Origin: Actinotalea sp.
GTDB lineage: Bacteria > Actinomycetota > Actinomycetes > Actinomycetales > Cellulomonadaceae
Assembly: GCA_014360395.1 (NCBI GenBank)
Contig: JACIXM010000387.1
Span: 1 to 5,138 of the forward strand
DNA length: 5,138 nt
Direction of reading: 5' to 3'
Shown piece by piece: positions 1 to 5,138 of this stretch. A program made the position numbers and the translations under genes. Position 1 is the first letter of the stretch; the number at the start of each line of letters is the position of its first letter. The notes under the pieces were generated by a model. That model saw nothing but the letters and a program-made list of their open reading frames with translations. It searched no databases and had not been told where the DNA came from.

Positions 1-289
1 GGCTCAGCTCGACGGTGTCGTCCACGCGCAGGCACGCGGTGCCGACGATCAGCTCCCCGCGCGCGGGGACGTGCTGCACCGCGAGGTCGATGAGCGCCCG
101 CTTGTCCTGTGGCCGCAGCGCGAAGAACTCGCCGGTGCTGCCCATGAGGACGATGCCGTCGACGCCGCCGCCGAGGATGTGGTCCCAGACGGCGACGTTC
201 CCCGCCGGGTCCAGGACGCCGGCGGCGTCGACCGCGGTGACCGCCGGGGCGTAGAACCGTGCGGCGCTGCGCTGCTCTCCTCCGGCCAT
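1..289 (-). CDS. DapA/N-acetylneuraminate lyase superfamily protein, N-terminal part (cut by left window edge)
   Basis: The visible 96 residues are the start of a class I aldolase-type TIM barrel. An opening strand FYAPAVTAVDAAG (about residues 12-24) leads to VDGIVLMGSTGEFFAL (43-58). GSTGE at 50-54 matches the GxTGE loop that holds the pyruvate/2-keto-acid carboxylate in dihydrodipicolinate synthase, N-acetylneuraminate lyase and 2-keto-3-deoxy sugar-acid aldolases and dehydratases. A later strand, ELIVGTACLRVDDTVELS (79-96), fits the next barrel unit. The Schiff-base lysine and catalytic tyrosine would lie off the window, so the reaction cannot be read here. The stop of the GH120 gene lies 5 nt upstream of this ATG, which points to an operon and translational coupling. 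A GTG at 298, in frame three codons upstream, overlaps that TGA as GTGA and is an equally plausible start; the Shine-Dalgarno is weak for both. Given the neighbour, a 2-keto-3-deoxy-pentonate aldolase or dehydratase is my leading guess, not a demonstrated function; true lysine-pathway DapA is less likely. Confidence 0.88.
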   Translation of the reverse strand, partial: MAGGEQRSAARFYAPAVTAVDAAGVLDPAGNVAVWDHILGGGVDGIVLMGSTGEFFALRPQDKRALIDLAVQHVPARGELIVGTACLRVDDTVELS

Positions 290-294
290 CGCGC

Positions 295-2274
295 TCACCA
301 GACCCGGACGCGGCCGGCGCCGCCGTCGAGCGCCGCGAGCGGGCCGGCGGGGTAGGTGCTGCCGGGCTCCTTGCGGGTCCCGACCAGATCGACGTCGCCG
401 ACGACGGGGGAGCCGTCGGGGTTCTCGAAGCCGGCCGCCGCGATCCGCACGTGGCCCAGGTCCGCGCCCGTGACCACGCCGCCCACCGGCGCGAGCAGCG
501 CCGTCGGGAGGTCGTGCTCGAGCCACACGGCGTCGCCGTCGTCGACCACGCGGACGACGGCGGTCCCGGCCGCGGTCACCGCGTCCGTCTCGTGGGAGGC
601 GGGTCGGGCGCCGTCGGCGTACGCGTTGGACCGCAGGTACGCCGGCTGCCGCTCGTGGTGGAAGCGCGCGTGGTCGCCCGCGCCGCCGAACACCCCGACG
701 CGCTCCTGGTACTCCTGCCACGAGGCGGGGAAGCCCTCGTAGGTGTGGGTCCCGTAGGACTCCGGCGGGAACTCCTCCAGCACCAGGGGCGCGTCCGGCC
801 CGTACACGCCGTCGTGGGTGCCGACGAAGAGGTTGCCGACGTACCGGTCGTCGCCCGCGTAGATGAAGGCGTACCCCGCCACCTGCGTGGAGTGCGGCAC
901 GTGGTACGGCGTCGCGCGGTCCAGCACCGCCTGCATCCGCACCGCGCCGAGCACGAGGTTGTGCACGAACGCGTTGCCCTGGCTGAACAGCTCGATCGCG
1001 ATGGGCGAGGCGAGCACGTTGTGGTCGACCGTCGCCGGCCCGTGGCTGACCTCGATGAACAGGTCGCGGATGTTCCGGTACAGCAGGTTGCGGCTGATCC
1101 GGGTGCCCTGGACCTGCCAGTCCAGCCAGATGCCGAGCGTCGTGTCGTGGATCCGGTTGTGCTCGATCGTCACGTCCAGCGGGGCGTGGAGCTTGATGCC
1201 GCCGATCTCGTAGCCGTAGAACTCGTGCTTGGTCCCGATGTGGTGGATGTGGTTGTCCGCGATGGTCGAGAACACGCAGCCCAGGTGGCCGACGACGCCG
1301 TTCTGGCCGCAGTCGCGGATCTCGTTGCGGCGCACGACGTGGGAGCCCACGTGCTCGCGGTCCCAGCCCTGGTGGGAGGCGGTGAACACGGCCTCGATCT
1401 GGTACTGGTAGCCCGGCTTGTCGCCCCGCTCGTACCCGAAGTTGTCGCCGCTGGCGGCGTTCTTGCCGAGCGAGACACCTGAGCACTTCGCGTCGCGGAT
1501 GAGGTTGTCCTCGATGACCCAGCCCTTGGCCCAGTTCGGTCCGACGAGGCCGGGCTGGTCGCCGGTCGGCGGGGCCCACGGGGTCGCGGCCTGCGCGAGC
1601 TCGAAACCGCGGACGGTGATCCAGTCGAGGTGGCTGCGCTCGGGGTAGAAGACGGCCGGGCGCACGTTGATCTCGACCAGCGCCGCGTTCGGGTCGGCGC
1701 CGGCGAAGTTCGCCCAGATCGTCGTGACGTCCTCGGCGACCTCCGCGTACCAGACGCGGACCGTCCCGTCCGGGTCGAGGAGCTCGGTGTCCAGCGCGGT
1801 CCAGGAGTAGCGCGTGTGCGTGCGGCGCGGCGCGTCCGCCACGGCGGCGCGGTCGTGCACCTGGTACAGCGACCGGCCGTCGAGGTACACGTCCCCGCGG
1901 CTGGCCAGGGTGCCGCCCGGGCCGGGGTGCAGCCAGTCGCCGACGACGGGCGCGTCGAACGGGTTGAAGGCCCCGAACAGGCTGTTGGGGACCTCCACCC
2001 GCCAGACCGTGCCCTCCTCGCGCACCCAACCGGTGACGACCTCGGAGCCCTTGATGGCGACGTGCTCGCCCGGCGCGGCCTCGAAGGTGATCCGGCGGTC
2101 GTCGCCGAGGCCGCCGCGCACCGGCTTGACCCACTCCCGGTAGGTGCCGGCGTGCACGCGCACGGTGTCGCCCGGCAGGGCCGCGTGGGCGGCGCGGTTG
2201 ATGGTGCGGAACGGAGCGTCGGCGGTGCCGGCGGCGCGGTCCGAGCCGGTCACGGCGACGTGGAAGGTGGTCAC
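295..2274 (-). CDS. Glycoside hydrolase family 120 enzyme, probable intracellular beta-xylosidase
   Basis: Complete, 659 residues, close to the roughly 640 of the characterised GH120 enzyme XylC of Thermoanaerobacterium saccharolyticum. From memory of that protein, the resemblance is strong throughout: N-terminal FHVAVTGSD, GTYREWVKP (43-51), FELAQAATPWAPP (224-236), GPNWAKGWVIEDN (245-257) and GIKLHAPLDV (359-368). GH120 folds as a right-handed parallel beta-helix with an inserted beta-sandwich and cleaves beta-1,4-linked xylose from xylobiose and short xylo-oligosaccharides with retention. The reported nucleophile (Asp382) and acid/base (Glu405) of XylC correspond to Asp385 in WLDW and Glu408 in FIEVSHGP; the 23-residue spacing is preserved. 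There is no signal peptide or membrane segment, so it should act in the cytoplasm on imported oligosaccharides. The GTG start is supported by GGAGG at 2281-2285 with a 6-nt spacer and by the alignment of the N-terminus. It is the first gene of the minus-strand operon with the DapA-family gene, divergent from lacI. A short loop near residues 490-504 appears longer than in XylC. Exact substrate (xylobiose or other beta-xylosides) is unproven. Confidence 0.93.
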   Translation of the reverse strand: MTTFHVAVTGSDRAAGTADAPFRTINRAAHAALPGDTVRVHAGTYREWVKPVRGGLGDDRRITFEAAPGEHVAIKGSEVVTGWVREEGTVWRVEVPNSLFGAFNPFDAPVVGDWLHPGPGGTLASRGDVYLDGRSLYQVHDRAAVADAPRRTHTRYSWTALDTELLDPDGTVRVWYAEVAEDVTTIWANFAGADPNAALVEINVRPAVFYPERSHLDWITVRGFELAQAATPWAPPTGDQPGLVGPNWAKGWVIEDNLIRDAKCSGVSLGKNAASGDNFGYERGDKPGYQYQIEAVFTASHQGWDREHVGSHVVRRNEIRDCGQNGVVGHLGCVFSTIADNHIHHIGTKHEFYGYEIGGIKLHAPLDVTIEHNRIHDTTLGIWLDWQVQGTRISRNLLYRNIRDLFIEVSHGPATVDHNVLASPIAIELFSQGNAFVHNLVLGAVRMQAVLDRATPYHVPHSTQVAGYAFIYAGDDRYVGNLFVGTHDGVYGPDAPLVLEEFPPESYGTHTYEGFPASWQEYQERVGVFGGAGDHARFHHERQPAYLRSNAYADGARPASHETDAVTAAGTAVVRVVDDGDAVWLEHDLPTALLAPVGGVVTGADLGHVRIAAAGFENPDGSPVVGDVDLVGTRKEPGSTYPAGPLAALDGGAGRVRVW

Positions 2275-2280
2275 GGGAGT

Positions 2281-2285
2281 CCTCC
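2281..2285 (-). promoter_or_regulatory. Shine-Dalgarno of the GH120 gene
   Basis: On the minus strand this reads GGAGG, followed by six bases and the GTG at 2274. It is a strong site at good spacing and decides for the GTG start, since no ATG lies near. Confidence 0.8.
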
Positions 2286-2330
2286 GATCGGGGCGGCGGC
2301 GGACGACGGCATCCCCGCCCAGCGGGTCGA

Positions 2331-2350
2331 GTGAGAAAATGTTTCGTCAC
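2331..2350. promoter_or_regulatory. Candidate LacI-type operator O1 (imperfect palindrome)
   Basis: GTGAGAAAATGTTTCGTCAC pairs at 7 of 10 positions about its centre (GTGA..AAA..TTT..TCAC). A second reading is the odd-centred inner element GAAAATGTTTC (2335-2345). It lies just downstream of the proposed start of the leftward operon. The element recurs, with 9 of 11 bases identical, at 2444-2454 near lacI. Binding by the adjacent LacI protein is inference from position and symmetry. It lacks the central CG of canonical LacI operators. Confidence 0.55.
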
Positions 2351-2368
2351 GCATTCCGCTCTGGGGCG

Positions 2369-2397
2369 ACCTTAGACGGTGATGGTGTCGCTGTGAA
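2369..2397 (-). promoter_or_regulatory. Probable promoter of the GH120-DapA operon
   Basis: Read on the minus strand: TTCACA (2397-2392), a 17-bp spacer, then TAAGGT (2374-2369). The -35 box differs from TTGACA at one base and the -10 box fits the actinobacterial TANNNT pattern, with ideal spacing for the housekeeping sigma factor. Transcription would start near 2362, leaving a leader of roughly 88 nt before the GTG. The palindrome at 2331-2350 would lie about 12-31 nt downstream of the start, a position suited to repression. Start site not measured. Confidence 0.6.
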
Positions 2398-2443
2398 GAT
2401 CCGCCAAGGAGCCGTCGATGGCCCGTGACCCCCCTCCCGCCAC

Positions 2444-2454
2444 GAAAGAGTTTC
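2444..2454. promoter_or_regulatory. Candidate LacI-type operator O2
   Basis: GAAAGAGTTTC shares GAAANNGTTTC with the inner part of O1, start to start 109 bp apart. It sits immediately upstream of the TANNNT box proposed for lacI, where a bound repressor would block RNA polymerase, so autorepression is the simple reading. The symmetry extends only over four base pairs per arm; flanks do not pair. Confidence 0.45.
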
Positions 2455-2457
2455 CGT

Positions 2458-2463
2458 TACGGT
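2458..2463 (+). promoter_or_regulatory. Possible -10 box for a leaderless lacI transcript
   Basis: TACGGT fits TANNNT and ends 7 nt before the A of the lacI ATG at 2470, exactly where a leaderless actinobacterial mRNA would begin. No good Shine-Dalgarno precedes that ATG, which agrees with a leaderless message. The -35 region at the expected distance (about 2434-2440, CTCCCGC) is poor, so this is only a moderate call. Confidence 0.4.
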
Positions 2464-2469
2464 GCCCCC

Positions 2470-3528
2470 ATGCCCGCCGGCCCTCCCCGCCCCACCCTCG
2501 CGCAGGTCGCTGCCGCGGCCGGCGTCTCCCCGTCCACCGCCTCCAAGGTGCTCAACGGGCGGCCGAGGATCTCCGCGGAGACCCGCCGCCGGGTCGAGGC
2601 CGCCATCGAGCGGCTCGGCTACGCCCCGACCACCGGCCCGCGGGCGGGGACCTCCCCGCGGAGCGTCGTCGTCGTCTTCCGGACGCTGGCGGACGTCTAC
2701 GCCCTGCGGGTGCTCGAAGGGGTCCTCGCCGCGGCCCGCGCCCACGACACCGAGGTGCTCGTCGACGTCCTGGACACCCCGGCCGGTGGCGTCGTCCCGC
2801 TGAGCCCGACCTGGCTCCGCCGGCAGGCGGCGCGGCACCGGACCGGGATCGTCGTCGTCACCTCCGAGCAGACGCCCGAGCAGGAGCACCTCCTGCGGTC
2901 GCTGGACCTCCCCGTGGTGCACGTGGACCCGGCGAACCCGCTCGACGACGCGACGGTGTCGGTCGGCTCGACGAACTTCTCCGGCGGGGTCCAGGCGACC
3001 CGGCACCTGCTGGGACTGGGGCACCGGCGAATCGCCTTCGCCGGCGGCGCCCCGACGTTCCAGCCCTCGGCCGAGCGCCTGCAGGGCTACCTCAGCGCGC
3101 TGCGGGGTGCCGGGGTCGAGGTCGACGAGGCGCTCGTGCGCTCGCGGGCCCACACCTTCGAGGCGGGGGTCGCGATGGCCGACGACCTGCTCGCCCTGGC
3201 GGAGCGGCCGACCGCGGTGTTCGCGGCGTCGGACTCCATCGCCCTGGGCATCCTGGCGTCGGCGCAGCGCCACGGCGTCCGCGTGCCGCAGGACCTGTCG
3301 GTCGTGGGGTTCGACGACACGTCCGCCGCGGTGTCCTCCGCGCCGGCCCTGACCACCGTGCGTCAGCCCGTGGTCGAGATGGGTCGGGTCGCGCTGCGCA
3401 CCGTGCTCCAGCTCGCCCGCGGGGAGGCCGTCGACGCCCACCACGTCCAGCTGTCGACGACGCTCGTGGTGCGCGAGTCCACCGCACCGCCCGCGTCGTC
3501 CGCCGTGGACGGGCAGGAAGGCATCTAG
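2470..3528 (+). CDS. LacI/GalR-family transcriptional repressor
   Basis: With the ATG at 2470 the protein is 352 residues, a usual LacI length. Residues 8-51 are the DNA-binding head: TLAQVAAAAGVS, then the recognition helix STASKVLNG, then ISAETRRRVEAAIERLGY. From about residue 64 follows the periplasmic-binding-protein-like sensor and dimerisation domain, starting SVVVVFRTL, with RHLLGLGHRRIAFAGG (178-193), TAVFAASDSIALGIL (248-262), DLSVVGFDD (275-283) and LTTVRQP (294-300), all typical. The hinge is unusual: the family pattern YxPNxxARxL reads here YAPTTGPRAG, losing the Asn, the Ala and the minor-groove Leu. A GTG at 2425 would add 15 residues but its best ribosome site (AAGGAG, 2406-2411) is 13 nt away, and the head starts normally from 2470. 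The gene is divergent from the GH120 operon, so local repression relieved by a sugar ligand, perhaps xylose or xylobiose, is likely; the ligand cannot be read from sequence. Confidence 0.93.
   Translation: MPAGPPRPTLAQVAAAAGVSPSTASKVLNGRPRISAETRRRVEAAIERLGYAPTTGPRAGTSPRSVVVVFRTLADVYALRVLEGVLAAARAHDTEVLVDVLDTPAGGVVPLSPTWLRRQAARHRTGIVVVTSEQTPEQEHLLRSLDLPVVHVDPANPLDDATVSVGSTNFSGGVQATRHLLGLGHRRIAFAGGAPTFQPSAERLQGYLSALRGAGVEVDEALVRSRAHTFEAGVAMADDLLALAERPTAVFAASDSIALGILASAQRHGVRVPQDLSVVGFDDTSAAVSSAPALTTVRQPVVEMGRVALRTVLQLARGEAVDAHHVQLSTTLVVRESTAPPASSAVDGQEGI
3525..3528. other. Shared stop codons of convergent lacI and kinase genes (CTAG)
   Basis: The palindrome CTAG contains TAG on both strands: 3526-3528 ends lacI and 3527-3525 ends the FGGY kinase. 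The two genes thus overlap by four bases tail to tail, leaving no space for a terminator between them. I found no hairpin with a U tract on either side. Confidence 0.95.
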
Positions 3529-5006
3529 CGGCGCACGACCGCGTCGTAGACCTCGGCGAAACGGGCGGTGCGCTCGGCGTAGTGCTCGGTCCGCTCCGGG
3601 ACGGGCTCGAACGTGGCACCCGCGGCCCGCGGTGCGCGCGGCGTGCCGGGGTCCAGCACGTCCAGCGCCAGGAGCGCCGTGCCGCGCAGGGTCGACCTCG
3701 TGAGGGTCATGTGGGTGACGGGGCGCCCGAGGACGTCGGCGAGGACCTGCAGCCACGACGGCAGGTCGTTGCTGACCCGGCCGGAGGCCACGACCCGCTC
3801 GACCTGGGGTGCGGCCGGTGCGAGCTGGGCCGCCACGCGTGCGTAGGTCGTGGCGATGCCCTCGACGGTGCCGCGGAACAGGGCGGCGCCGTCGGTCGCG
3901 GCGGTGACGCCGGTGATCACCGCGCGCGCGTCCCCGGCCCAGTACGGCGCGCGTTCCCCGGTGAGGTAGGGGAGCACGAGCGGCGTCGTCGTCGTGGGCG
4001 CAGCGGCCAGGAGCGGGGCGAGGTCGTCCTCCGTGCGCAGGGTGGCCCGTGCCCAGCTGATCGCGCGACCGACGTCGTTGAGGGCCCCGCCGAGCAGGGT
4101 CCGGTCGCCGTCCACGCGGTAGTTCCACAGGCCGAAGGGCAGCGGCTCGGCGGCGTGGGGGAGCAGCACGCGCAGCGCACCGCTCGTCGCGGTCGCCGCG
4201 GCCAGGACGGTGGGGTCGGTGGCTCCCGCGCCGACGTTGCTCGCGAACCCGTCCGTGATGGCGGGGAACCAGCGGGCCCGCGCCAGGGCGGGCCAGCGCG
4301 GCATCGTCGTCGGCTCGACCGTGTCCGCGAGGTCGTGGGCGCGGGAGAACTGGTCGGGCCGCGCGCCGACGGCATCCAGCAGCTCGGGGTCGAGCTGCCC
4401 GGTGCGCCGGTCCAGCAGCCCCGTCCAGGCCAGGGTGGAGGTGCCGGCGGCGGCGACGCCGAGGAGCCGGTGGTGGACGTACTCGCCGAGCGACCACCAG
4501 CCGGCCGCCGCGGCGAACGTGCTGGGGTCGGTGCGGGCGAGCCATCGCAGACGGGGTGCGTGGTAGCTCGTGTGGAGGCGGGTCCCGGTGCGGTCGTGGA
4601 CCGCGCGCTCGTCGAGCTGCTCGCGCAGGGCCGCGACGTCCGCGGCACTGCGGGAGTCGGCGTACGTGAGGCAGGGCGTGAGGGGCCGGCCCTGCCGGTC
4701 GACCGCGACGAGCGAGGCGGCGAACGTGTCCAGGGCGACGCCGGCGACGCGGGTGCCGAGGGCCGAGTCCGCGGTCACCGCGTCGAGGATCTGCGCGATC
4801 TCGTCGGTGACCTGGTCGGGGTCGATCACGGAGGTGCCGTCGGCCGCGGCGGTGAAGGCGTGGCGGACCTTGTGCCGCAGGCCGGAGACGGGCCGGCCGG
4901 TGGCGTCGTACACGCCGCCGCGGGTCGCAGTGGACCCGACGTCGAGCGCCACCACCAGCGGGTCCTGCGCGGCGGCCAGCGGGACGTCGTCGACGGGCGC
5001 GGCCAT
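3525..5006 (-). CDS. FGGY-family carbohydrate kinase, gluconokinase-like
   Basis: From the ATG at 5006 the protein has 493 residues, normal for FGGY kinases, two actin-like domains that phosphorylate sugars, polyols or sugar acids with ATP. Residue numbers here count from that ATG. VVALDVGSTATRGGVYD (18-34) is the phosphate-1 loop of the N-terminal domain. LTYADSRS (113-120) matches the substrate-side segment seen as WADNRS in gluconokinases. TDGFASNVGAGA (251-262) holds the expected catalytic base Asp252; this resembles the SDGxxSNxG of GntK more than the GGGDNAAGA of xylulokinase. PYLTGERAPYW (346-356) and the C-terminal TLRGTALLAL (439-448) are also FGGY features. AGGAGG at 5010-5015 lies only 3 nt before the ATG, short but strong; a GTG at 5030 would add eight residues. 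The preceding gene ends 25 nt upstream, so cotranscription is likely. It converges on lacI. Gluconate, another aldonate, or a ketopentose are all possible substrates. Confidence 0.9.
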   Translation of the reverse strand: MAAPVDDVPLAAAQDPLVVALDVGSTATRGGVYDATGRPVSGLRHKVRHAFTAAADGTSVIDPDQVTDEIAQILDAVTADSALGTRVAGVALDTFAASLVAVDRQGRPLTPCLTYADSRSAADVAALREQLDERAVHDRTGTRLHTSYHAPRLRWLARTDPSTFAAAAGWWSLGEYVHHRLLGVAAAGTSTLAWTGLLDRRTGQLDPELLDAVGARPDQFSRAHDLADTVEPTTMPRWPALARARWFPAITDGFASNVGAGATDPTVLAAATATSGALRVLLPHAAEPLPFGLWNYRVDGDRTLLGGALNDVGRAISWARATLRTEDDLAPLLAAAPTTTTPLVLPYLTGERAPYWAGDARAVITGVTAATDGAALFRGTVEGIATTYARVAAQLAPAAPQVERVVASGRVSNDLPSWLQVLADVLGRPVTHMTLTRSTLRGTALLALDVLDPGTPRAPRAAGATFEPVPERTEHYAERTARFAEVYDAVVRR

Positions 5007-5009
5007 GTT

Positions 5010-5015
5010 CCTCCT
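5010..5015 (-). promoter_or_regulatory. Shine-Dalgarno of the FGGY kinase gene
   Basis: AGGAGG on the minus strand, three bases (AAC) before the ATG at 5006. The spacing is shorter than usual, but the perfect match favours this ATG over the GTG at 5030, which has no recognisable ribosome site. Confidence 0.65.
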
Positions 5016-5031
5016 GTCCGGGTCGCGCACC

Positions 5032-5138
5032 TCAGCCGGCCGGCTGGAAGCTCGCGACCACCTGCTCGTGCACCGGCAGCATGGCCTCCCACTCGGACGA
5101 GGGGACCGACCAGTACAGCGCGTACGCCCGGTCGGGAC
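5032..5138 (-). CDS. C-terminal fragment of an unrecognised protein (cut by right window edge)
   Basis: Reading leftward in the frame that begins at 5136, 34 codons end in TGA at 5034-5032. The tail includes YALYWSVPSSEWEAM and ends VHEQVVASFQPAG. The composition is protein-like, with several aromatic residues and an amphipathic last helix, unlike the Arg/Ala/Pro-rich shadow frames. The pattern of a tyrosine/tryptophan strand followed by a helix closing on SFxP recalls the end of PsbP/Mog1-like actinobacterial lipoproteins (LpqN, DUF1795 type), but 34 residues are too few to assign it. Its stop is 25 nt before the kinase ATG, or 1 nt before the alternative GTG, so the two genes are probably in one transcript. 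Confidence 0.6.
   Translation of the reverse strand, partial: PDRAYALYWSVPSSEWEAMLPVHEQVVASFQPAG

Larger units (their letters stand above)
2275..2469. promoter_or_regulatory. Divergent intergenic control region (195 bp)
   Basis: This is the only sizeable non-coding stretch in the window and is visibly richer in A/T runs than the genes around it. It separates the GH120 gene (leftward) from lacI (rightward) and therefore should hold both promoters and the operators of the repressor. Within it I see a minus-strand promoter (2369-2397), a TANNNT box just before lacI (2458-2463), and two GAAANNGTTTC elements (2335-2345 and 2444-2454). The minus-strand leader also has a possible hairpin, GGGCGG at 2291-2296 with CCGCCC at 2315-2320, with an 18-nt loop; in such GC-rich sequence this may be chance. 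Confidence 0.85.

Noticed and set aside
259..1482. 407-codon open frame on the plus strand opposite the GH120 gene
   Set aside because: It is the mirror of the GH120 coding frame: composition is dominated by Val/Arg/Ala/Asp, no domain is recognisable, and the opposite strand encodes a clearly conserved enzyme.
2291..2320. GGGCGG/CCGCCC hairpin in the GH120 leader as a riboswitch or attenuator
   Set aside because: Only six base pairs around an 18-nt loop, no U tract and no known riboswitch core; the ribosome site lies outside the stem. Such pairings are common by chance at this GC content.
2406..2420. AAGGAG followed after 6 nt by ATG (2418), an apparently ideal translation start
   Set aside because: The frame is out of register with lacI and stays open far into it with Arg/Pro/Ala-rich shadow composition; there is no nearby stop that would make a leader peptide.
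2454..2462. Palindrome CCGTTACGG as a separate operator
   Set aside because: Four-base arms only, seen once, and overlapping the proposed -10 box; the repeated GAAANNGTTTC element explains the region better.
3500..3560. Bidirectional terminator between lacI and the kinase
   Set aside because: The genes overlap at CTAG and no strong stem with T-rich flanks is visible on either side.
2347..4545. 732-codon open frame on the minus strand across lacI and the kinase
   Set aside because: It runs antisense to lacI and then out of frame within the kinase gene, and is extremely Arg/Pro/Gly-rich. High GC removes chance stop codons; this is a shadow.

Overview
The window comes from a very GC-rich genome with near-saturated G/C at third codon positions, GTG as well as ATG starts, and an actinobacterial gene style. 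A plant-polysaccharide-degrading soil actinomycete, for example a Cellulomonas/Promicromonospora/Streptomyces relative, fits, but genus cannot be fixed from this sequence. It is a small carbohydrate-utilisation locus. I see no tRNA, rRNA, CRISPR array, insertion sequence or integrase.

Layout, left to right. (1) Positions 1-289, minus strand: the N-terminal 96 residues of a dihydrodipicolinate synthase/N-acetylneuraminate lyase (DapA) superfamily enzyme; the rest lies off the left edge. (2) Positions 295-2274, minus strand: a complete 659-residue glycoside hydrolase of family GH120 (beta-xylosidase type), without a signal peptide and with both catalytic carboxylates in place. The two genes are almost certainly one operon: either 5 nt separate them or they overlap as GTGA. 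(3) Positions 2275-2469: a 195-bp divergent regulatory region with a good minus-strand promoter, a likely leaderless promoter for the regulator, and two copies of a GAAANNGTTTC element. (4) Positions 2470-3528, plus strand: a LacI-family repressor. (5) Positions 3525-5006, minus strand: an FGGY sugar kinase, gluconokinase-like, converging on the repressor gene so that both stop codons share one CTAG. (6) Positions 5032-5138, minus strand: the C-terminal tail of an unrecognised protein just upstream of the kinase.

Proposed working model (inference): xylo-oligosaccharides enter the cell through a transporter outside the window and are cleaved by the cytoplasmic GH120 enzyme. The LacI protein senses a sugar and represses the GH120-DapA operon, and probably itself, from the shared intergenic region. 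The DapA-family enzyme beside a xylosidase raises the possibility of a 2-keto-3-deoxy sugar-acid step (non-phosphorylative pentose catabolism). The FGGY kinase is closer in its motifs to gluconokinases than to classical xylulokinases, so its place in the pathway is open. The most interesting points are the GH120 + DapA pairing, the repeated candidate operators, the abnormal hinge of the repressor, and the shared CTAG stop.
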